A DNA stretch of 64,000 nt from Favolaschia claudopus (taxonomy: Eukaryota > Basidiomycota > Agaricomycetes > Agaricales > Mycenaceae), in the NCBI GenBank assembly GCA_037176885.1, contig JAWWNJ010000031.1, positions 1,860,001 through 1,924,000 of the forward strand, given 5' to 3'. The translations under genes were made by a program, and so were the position numbers. This document shows, piece after piece, positions 57,798 through 64,000 of this stretch (within the stretch, counting starts at the first letter, position 1; every line of letters begins with the position of its first letter). The notes under the pieces are model-generated. The model was not told the origin of the DNA and ran no database searches. It saw only the letters and a program-made list of their open reading frames with translations.

Positions 57798-60700
57798 TCA
57801 TGATCCTGTTCCACTCTCATGCGACAGAAGCCGCTTTCTCGTTAAGGACTTCAATCCTCGCTTCAGCGACAGCTTCCCTTTACGAGCGCCGTCGCTTGGT
57901 ACCGCGAAATTGCGGTTACTCGTTCGCCGCTCCGATAAATTACTCTGCATCCTCCGCATCGCAACACCGTTTTCTTCTATCGCGAAGTCGAAACCGCGGT
58001 CTCGAGATACCATCCCAGTGGCCATGTCCATTTGACTGGCTGACCGCACATCGGACATCCGAGGGGGCTCGAGCGTCGAGATGCTCCCTGTCCGAGATGT
58101 TCTTCGTGAGGCATAGGAAGCGGGACGGGACCGCCTCATGGCACTCAGACCGCGTCCTTTGACATATATGTCATGTCGAAGATCGCGATGCGGTTCCTTC
58201 TCTGCTATCCATCTCACAATATCGATGTCGTTCGGGAAATATCCAAACTTCCAAGCTTTGAAGAGATAGCGCGGTGTGAATGCGAGGAGGAAAGTCCTGG
58301 GAAATCTAGTTAGGCCAAGGCAAAACGATGGGATGATCAGGACGCACAGAACCATGCTGAACCAGAATAAGGCGGATTGAAGGACGTAGTGGTCATTGCC
58401 GTACAGCACGGTCGATGCATAGCCTGGTGCGATAATCGAGTAGATGGCCTGCAGAATGAATCAGTAAAGAAGACGCAGAAACTTCTGGGCGATCGAACGA
58501 ACAGTGAAGCCCCAAACGACGGCCATGCAGAAGAAGAGAGCAAAGAACAACCAGAAAGTCCAAGCGGTGGCCGTCAGGCCAGTGTACATGTTTGCGACGA
58601 GCACGGCGGAAAGAGCCATGGTTGTCGACATCTCGTTGATATAGGTATCGTATCCGTCCTTCCGGGTTGTGGGGGCCTCGTATGCATACTTAATGAAGAA
58701 GAAAAGGATGACAGACTGCGAGGACAATGAGTATATATACTAAGAAGATTGAGCATTCGAACTTGCCTGGTACACTCCATCGATCATATATACAGCGAAA
58801 GAACGTAGATTGAACCAAGTTCCCTCTCTCCCGAAACGGTAGAGCTCAGGAACAGCCATCAGAACATGGCCGTCTGTGAGGACAGTGAGCCAAGCGTGAA
58901 TGAGGACGAGGATCATGCGCACCAAGGAACCTGTCAAACGCCCCAATCGCTCCAACAGGAAGGACCGTCCACAAAGAGTTCCAGAATAGAATATATACGT
59001 AGGCAAAGACATAAGTGGCACTCCAACCGCTGTAAATTTGGAACCAAAACAACACCCCCGTAGGGACTACAATACGTTCAGCGCCATTTCTCCAAAATAA
59101 AGGAATCGAACGCACCAATATTTTTATAGAAGAAATTAAGAATCCTAGAACAATGTCAGAATTCGGAGTACAGAATGCATGGGATGAACTGACATGACTC
59201 CGTTTCGGGCATAGGACCAATGACCATGGACAAGCAGCAACTTTTTAAGGAAGCGGAATTGTCCAATAGCGTAGTCGGACGCGTTGACGGCTTGTAGTCC
59301 CTCCTCGCCAGAGATTCCAACACCGACGTGAGCCGCCTGAATCATACTGACGTCGTTGGCACCGTCGCCAATAGCCAGGGTCATCGAGCCAAGGCCATCC
59401 TTGACCAGTCGCACGATCAGGGCTTTCTGAAGCGGTGAAACTCGGCAGCAAATCACTCCCTCGCACATGGTCGCAAGCCGCAGGAGAAGGGCTTTGTTCT
59501 CTTCGCCGTCGAAAGCCTGGGCAAAAGTAATCAGCATCTCCTCTAAGCGTGGACGTGAATAGAAAATCCTACGTGTGTCAGCGCTGTCCCATCGACAACA
59601 AGAACGAACCCTCCAGGCCGATCACCATTTTCCGTTCCGACAATGGACGATATACCCGTCTCCACCCGTTCTAAAGGATAGAACGTCTCGCCTTCACCAG
59701 AAACCCGGGGGCGAGAAACAGGTGCTATCTCCATCTCTGGGAAGTACTTCTCAATGGCAAACAGCAATTGCTGGTGGATTGTGCGTCCCCGATCGTTGCC
59801 GCCACGAATGATGATGATATTAGAATCAGGCGTAATCAAGTTGGTGCTCTTTCCAATGGCTAGTTCCAAGGTTCAGCATGCATGAAGGTCAGAAACAGGT
59901 ACACTGAGTGCATACCAATGGCAGTCTCCAACTTGTCCCCAGTGGCCACCCAAATCTTGATACCAGCGCGCTTCAAATCCGCAATGGCCTCCGGAACGCC
60001 GTCTTGAAGCTTGTCTTCAATGGCAGTCGCACCCAAGAGTCGAAGGTCTCTCTCAAGTTCATCGGAAACGGCTTCAATCTTCTCCTCGCGGTCTTCCATC
60101 GCAACAGTGGCCTCGTGGTATCGCTCGCTCCATGCAGCGTACTCGTCCTCTGCAAAAGGGTCTGAGAGAGTGCAGGGAAATGGGAACCATCGACTAACCC
60201 GGAATGACTTTGTACGCCAAAGTCAGGGTACGTAGTCCATTGTTGGCAAAGTCGCTGAGATGCGCTTCAGTGGCTGCCTTCAGCTCATCCCCTCCTGCCT
60301 TAAGACGCTCGAAAATGACATTGTCTGCGCCCTTGGTGAGAAGGAAAAGCCGCTCATCCTCGCCATCCAGCTGCTTCACAACGACGCTCATGCGCTTCCG
60401 GGCACTGTTGAACTCAAGGATGTTCAACAGCTGGTAGCGCTCAACCTCAGTTGAGAAAGGTGTCCGTAGGCTGAGGTAGTCGCGGTCACGGCCAAGGAAG
60501 ACAAACCCAACATCCGCGGCTGCCTGAACAAGAGCTGACTCGTCGGGTGACTGCGATTTGTACTGCATCGCGCCGGTCGTGGGATCCTGACCGGTGAGGA
60601 CAGTGTGACATAGCCCAAGGACCTTGAAGAATCCGTTCAGTGCACGAGCATGTCCAGCGTTCTCCGAGTTGGGGTCAGCTGCGACGGCAGCATCGAGATC

Positions 60701-62534
60701 GGCGAATAGGTTATCATCCTTGAAATGGATCACGGCGTCCGCAGGAGGAATGTCAGTGCTGGCGGTGCTGGATCCAGCTTCCTTGACTGCAGCTTGACTC
60801 GATGCTGTTTCCTCGACTTCTCCCGTATAAGCTTTCCCTCCAACAGAACATTGTCGGAAAACCATCAAATTCTGAGATGAACACATGATCATCAGTCGCC
60901 GAACAGAAAAACAGAACGGAATAAATACCTGCGTCAACGTTCCTGTCTTGTCCGAAAAGATGTACTCAATTTGTCCCAAATCATCCGACAAATTCCAGCT
61001 CTTGGCAAGTGTGGGTTGATCTAACTTGGCATACCAGATTTCCTTGTCGAAGAAGATGAAGGCGGCCTGGAATGAGCGAACGACTTCAATTGTGATGTAC
61101 AGTGAGATCGGAACGATGGTTTGGAATCTGCCAGAGCCTGTGAGTGTTGAGACGAGTATTTTAAACAAGGACTTACGTGAGGAAGGCGAAAGCCCAGGTG
61201 ATCAAGCCATTGATCGACGGATTGTCGTCCGATTGATTGTCCTCGTACAGCCAGGGAGCACCGCGAGGCTCGTATTGGTGCTCGAGCACGGAATCGCCAA
61301 TGGCGCAAGCAACGGCCATGAGAAACAATAGAACGAGGTTGATCAAACTGTGTCGGCATTGTCAGATCAAGGGTTAGGAATGAGACAAGGGACTCACACT
61401 TGAGGATCCATTTGCCTCTCTACCTTACTGCGCTTACTTGGTGCATCTCCGGAATTCATGACAATCTTAGTGTCGAGTCCAGTGTACATCACGACACCAA
61501 TGACCCACTGGGTGTTCCGGAGAACGGTCCCACGAAGGAGGGTCATGGACAAGTCGACAGGCAGAACATCGTCTCCAATCGTGACAGCGCCGTTAAGCCT
61601 GTACATATTCACATCCGGTCGATCCAGCTTTATGGAGAAAGAGTTGAGCGCGTTCATGCAGTCGGCGGCGGTATTGAGGTGGGACAGGCCAGCGACTGCA
61701 TGCCGGGATTTGAGATTGGTTTCGCCATCCAGATTTTTTGTCTCAATGAACGCTACGTTCTCTTCCTCCGAAGTTGCACAGATGAGGACGTCGGCCGGGA
61801 TAGGTTCATTATCTCTGATCTTGACGAAATCACCGACTCGGACGTCCTCCCAAGCAGTAACATCCCAGTCAGCGGGCGAATCCTCGCGAGGGACATCGGC
61901 ATCAGCCTCAATGTCCTTGGGCGTCGGGGGAAGGACTGGGGGATGTATCGAGCGTCGGGATATGAGCTTGAGAAAGAAATTGCGGCTCTTGGGTCGTGTT
62001 GCGTTGGGATTCTTCCAACCTGACCCCAGGACCAGAGTCTTGCTGTTATTCGTCCGTTTATCGGACTGGTGCCGTAAAAAGTCCTCATATCCGTCCTTGA
62101 GCGCAGAGAAGGTGAGAACGATGATCAAGGGAAGAATAGCGACCGCCGGAGAAACTGTCGCGAATTTGTGGAAGAACTGGAGGATGGCGAGGGCAAGGAA
62201 AAAGCTATAGCGGCGAGTTGAGAGAAGCCGACGGAAACGGAAGGCCAGACTCTCGGACTTACATGTTAGCTACGCGGCGGAACTGCTCGAGCAAATTACG
62301 GGGAAGAAAGGTAATGAGCGTGTACTTGTAAGTGATAACCTGGTTGGCGGGATAGACATGAGCTGGCTTGACTTTTCCCTTGTGATCGACGTAGTCTGCG
62401 GGCAAGTTTTCGTTAACATAGACGGTGCGAGGTGGACCTGGTGCTCGTTTGGAAGAGAAGAGATCCTCTATTTTGAAGTCGAGGATGCGCCTGAAGAGGG
62501 ATACGCGGGTTTGCCCTTGCCCATCGGACGCCAT
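57798..62534 (-). CDS. P4-type phospholipid-transporting ATPase (flippase)
   Basis: It moves aminophospholipids to the cytosolic leaflet of plasma or Golgi membranes. The start [20 protein letters not shown] precedes the conserved [20 protein letters not shown]. Domains in order: actuator ([17 protein letters not shown]), membrane helix 4 region ([19 protein letters not shown]), phosphorylation loop [14 protein letters not shown] with the Asp, nucleotide-binding ([20 protein letters not shown]), the hinge [33 protein letters not shown], and six C-terminal helices such as [20 protein letters not shown]. The tail has [20 protein letters not shown], as in Dnf1/Dnf2-type members. I cannot decide between Dnf and Drs2 classes with certainty. 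About ten introns are inferred, and frames are clean over very long exons. Confidence 0.95.
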
Positions 62535-62722
62535 GGATGGGGGAGAAGGAGAAAAACGCGGAGAATGTGGTCGGCAAAACGCAGTCAGACAAAGTAAGCA
62601 ACAACTTGATGCGGGACAGTAGCCGTCACGTCACACCTTTTGACTAAGCTCCGGTGACTTTCGGTGACGACTGGCTTCGACTCGGCCCGAATTACTCCGT
62701 CGCTTCGTTGTCGTCTCCCGCG

Positions 62723-64000
62723 ATGGCGCTCAACCCGCAATCCCTTCCACAACTTCCAAAACTCGACAAATCACAGTTCGTCCAAGCATATCTACAAGCA
62801 CAAAAGGTTCACGCAAAATTCCACGCCGATCAAGGAGCCACTTTCATCGCTTCTTGGGACACGATTTACGAACATGAAACAACTCCGCAGAAACCAACTT
62901 CCCGTAACATTGGTTTCGCAACGCCCGTTCTTATTGCCAGAAACCCCCACCGTACCACAACTAAAGCACTCGCCAACACAGAAATTAAATCTGCCGACCC
63001 CTGCACCCACACCGTTGAATCAAACAACACAGGCGACAAAACCAACAAGGGTTCCAAATCTCGAAAGGCGGTGTCCAACAAACGGGAAGCACGCTCTGAA
63101 ACTGACGAAGATCATACCGCTCGTGAGCTCTCCACTGTCTCTGAGATTCTTTATCAAACAGCCTCACTAGGTCTCGCTGAAAGACGGGAGCGGAAGCGCA
63201 TCAAGCGAGCGATTGTGCAACCAAAGCCACCGAATGAGCTCGATGTAGTCTCGTCTGACGATAATGACAAGCCCAAGAAGCGCGCCAAAGCTCCCAAGGA
63301 GAAGAAACTCAAAGTGCCCGCCGGGTTTGCGCTTATGCACGGCTTCGCTGCTACCAATGTTGGAAAGAATCGTCTTACGGTATACACGTCTACCTTGAAT
63401 TCATCGGCGTTGTTAAACGAGTTCTAGATGAAGCCGCCATCTAACGTCGGAGTTTTCAAAAAGGGCAAGGCCTCGTTCAACGCTAAGACGAAACCCAACA
63501 CAAAAGGCGAGCAAAAGTTATCATCATCATTCAACGGCTTCCCTAAACTTTATTGTAGGGCATAAGCCGACCCAATTTTTCGAGTCCAAGTTCCTCAACA
63601 GCAATAAAAAGGCTCCCGAGTTACATGTCTCCGATTCGGCTTCTGACTCTGGCAGTGAATCTACTCTCTCATCAGTCCACGAGCTTCTCAAGCCCAACGT
63701 CAAAGCATCGCGCAAGTCTCTCCCGGAAGAATCTCGTGGCTTAGCGTCGGAGTTGTCTAAAGTTTCTACTTCTGAAAAGCACGCCGGTCCGGAATCTGAG
63801 ATCTGGGACATTGAATCACGGGCTTCGGAAAAGCGTAGGCTGCTGACGCAGAACAACCGACTCGTGCAAGAAGATAGCACTCTGCAGATGCAGAAATCCG
63901 TCATTGTCGATGCTCGAATACCGGCCTGGTCCAACAGGGTGGACAAAGCCACGCAAAAGGTCCCCATACTCGTTGAGGCTTCCGAAATTATTGCCATACC
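62723..64000 (+). CDS. Lys/Ser-rich nuclear-type protein of unknown function, 3' end beyond window
   Basis: Not recognised. The start is MALNPQSLPQLPKLDKSQFV with QAYLQAQKVHAKFHADQGAT, an ordered helical piece. A Thr/Lys-rich disordered part follows, then RRERKRIKRAIVQPKPP and PKKRAKAPKEKKLKVPAGFA, which are strong nuclear localisation signals. A 48-bp intron with acceptor at 63427 leads to MKPPSNVGVFKKGKASFN. A second intron ends near 63558, and the frame continues with SDSASDSGSESTLSSVHELL to the window edge. The join at that second intron is off by one base, so an indel or a different donor is likely. The gene is divergent from the P4-ATPase (188 bp). Confidence 0.65.

Overview
The window is a gene-dense stretch of nuclear DNA from a filamentous basidiomycete, most likely a mushroom-forming Agaricomycete. 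The reasons are many short GT-AG introns (about 45-70 bp) in nearly every gene, short intergenic regions, and families typical of that group: a fungal Zn(II)2Cys6 regulator, the basidiomycete 2OG-Fe(II) oxygenase family, a double-psi beta-barrel secreted protein, a Dicer, and a Dal5-type transporter. I recognise about 31 protein genes. I see no rRNA, tRNA, CRISPR array or autonomous transposon. Coordinates run from start codon to stop codon across introns. Exon borders were inferred by eye from splice sites and family resemblance.

Layout. 1-8 kb: 3' part of an unknown gene, IMP4, aspartyl aminopeptidase and UTP12/WDR3. 8-13.4 kb: a secreted DPBB protein and a divergent 2OG-Fe(II) oxygenase whose 5' end carries a 469-bp MITE. 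13.6-20.7 kb: a Zn2Cys6 regulator, a PLP enzyme of transsulfuration, and an RRM/RS protein. 21-25 kb: an LOA1-like acyltransferase, TVP38 and the t-SNARE UFE1. 25.8-29.3 kb: SSU72, proteasome alpha-2 and a short Zn2Cys6 protein. 29.8-33.6 kb: aldehyde dehydrogenase and a small cytochrome c oxidase subunit. 33.6-42.3 kb: a Dicer that lacks the N-terminal ATPase half of its helicase, a conserved unknown protein, a DUF7719-like membrane protein and a FAF1-like ribosome assembly factor. 42.3-44.1 kb is gene-poor. 44.1-53.9 kb: an autoantigen-p27-like zinc protein, an EDEM-type GH47 protein with a PA domain, APRT, ribosomal protein eS1, ATG10 and acetyl-CoA acetyltransferase. 54-64 kb: an MFS allantoate-type permease with a 143-bp tandem duplication, two small unknowns, a P4-ATPase flippase and an incomplete unknown gene.

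The genes are mostly unrelated housekeeping functions. Three (IMP4, UTP12, FAF1-like) belong to the small-subunit processome, and eS1 is a component of the same subunit. Several serve the ER/Golgi membrane system (LOA1, TVP38, UFE1, EDEM, P4-ATPase). About ten gene pairs are head-to-head with short shared promoters, the tightest 42 bp. Many conserved genes contain apparent single-base indels, often in homopolymers. I read these as sequence errors rather than decay, and exact protein sequences should be treated accordingly.
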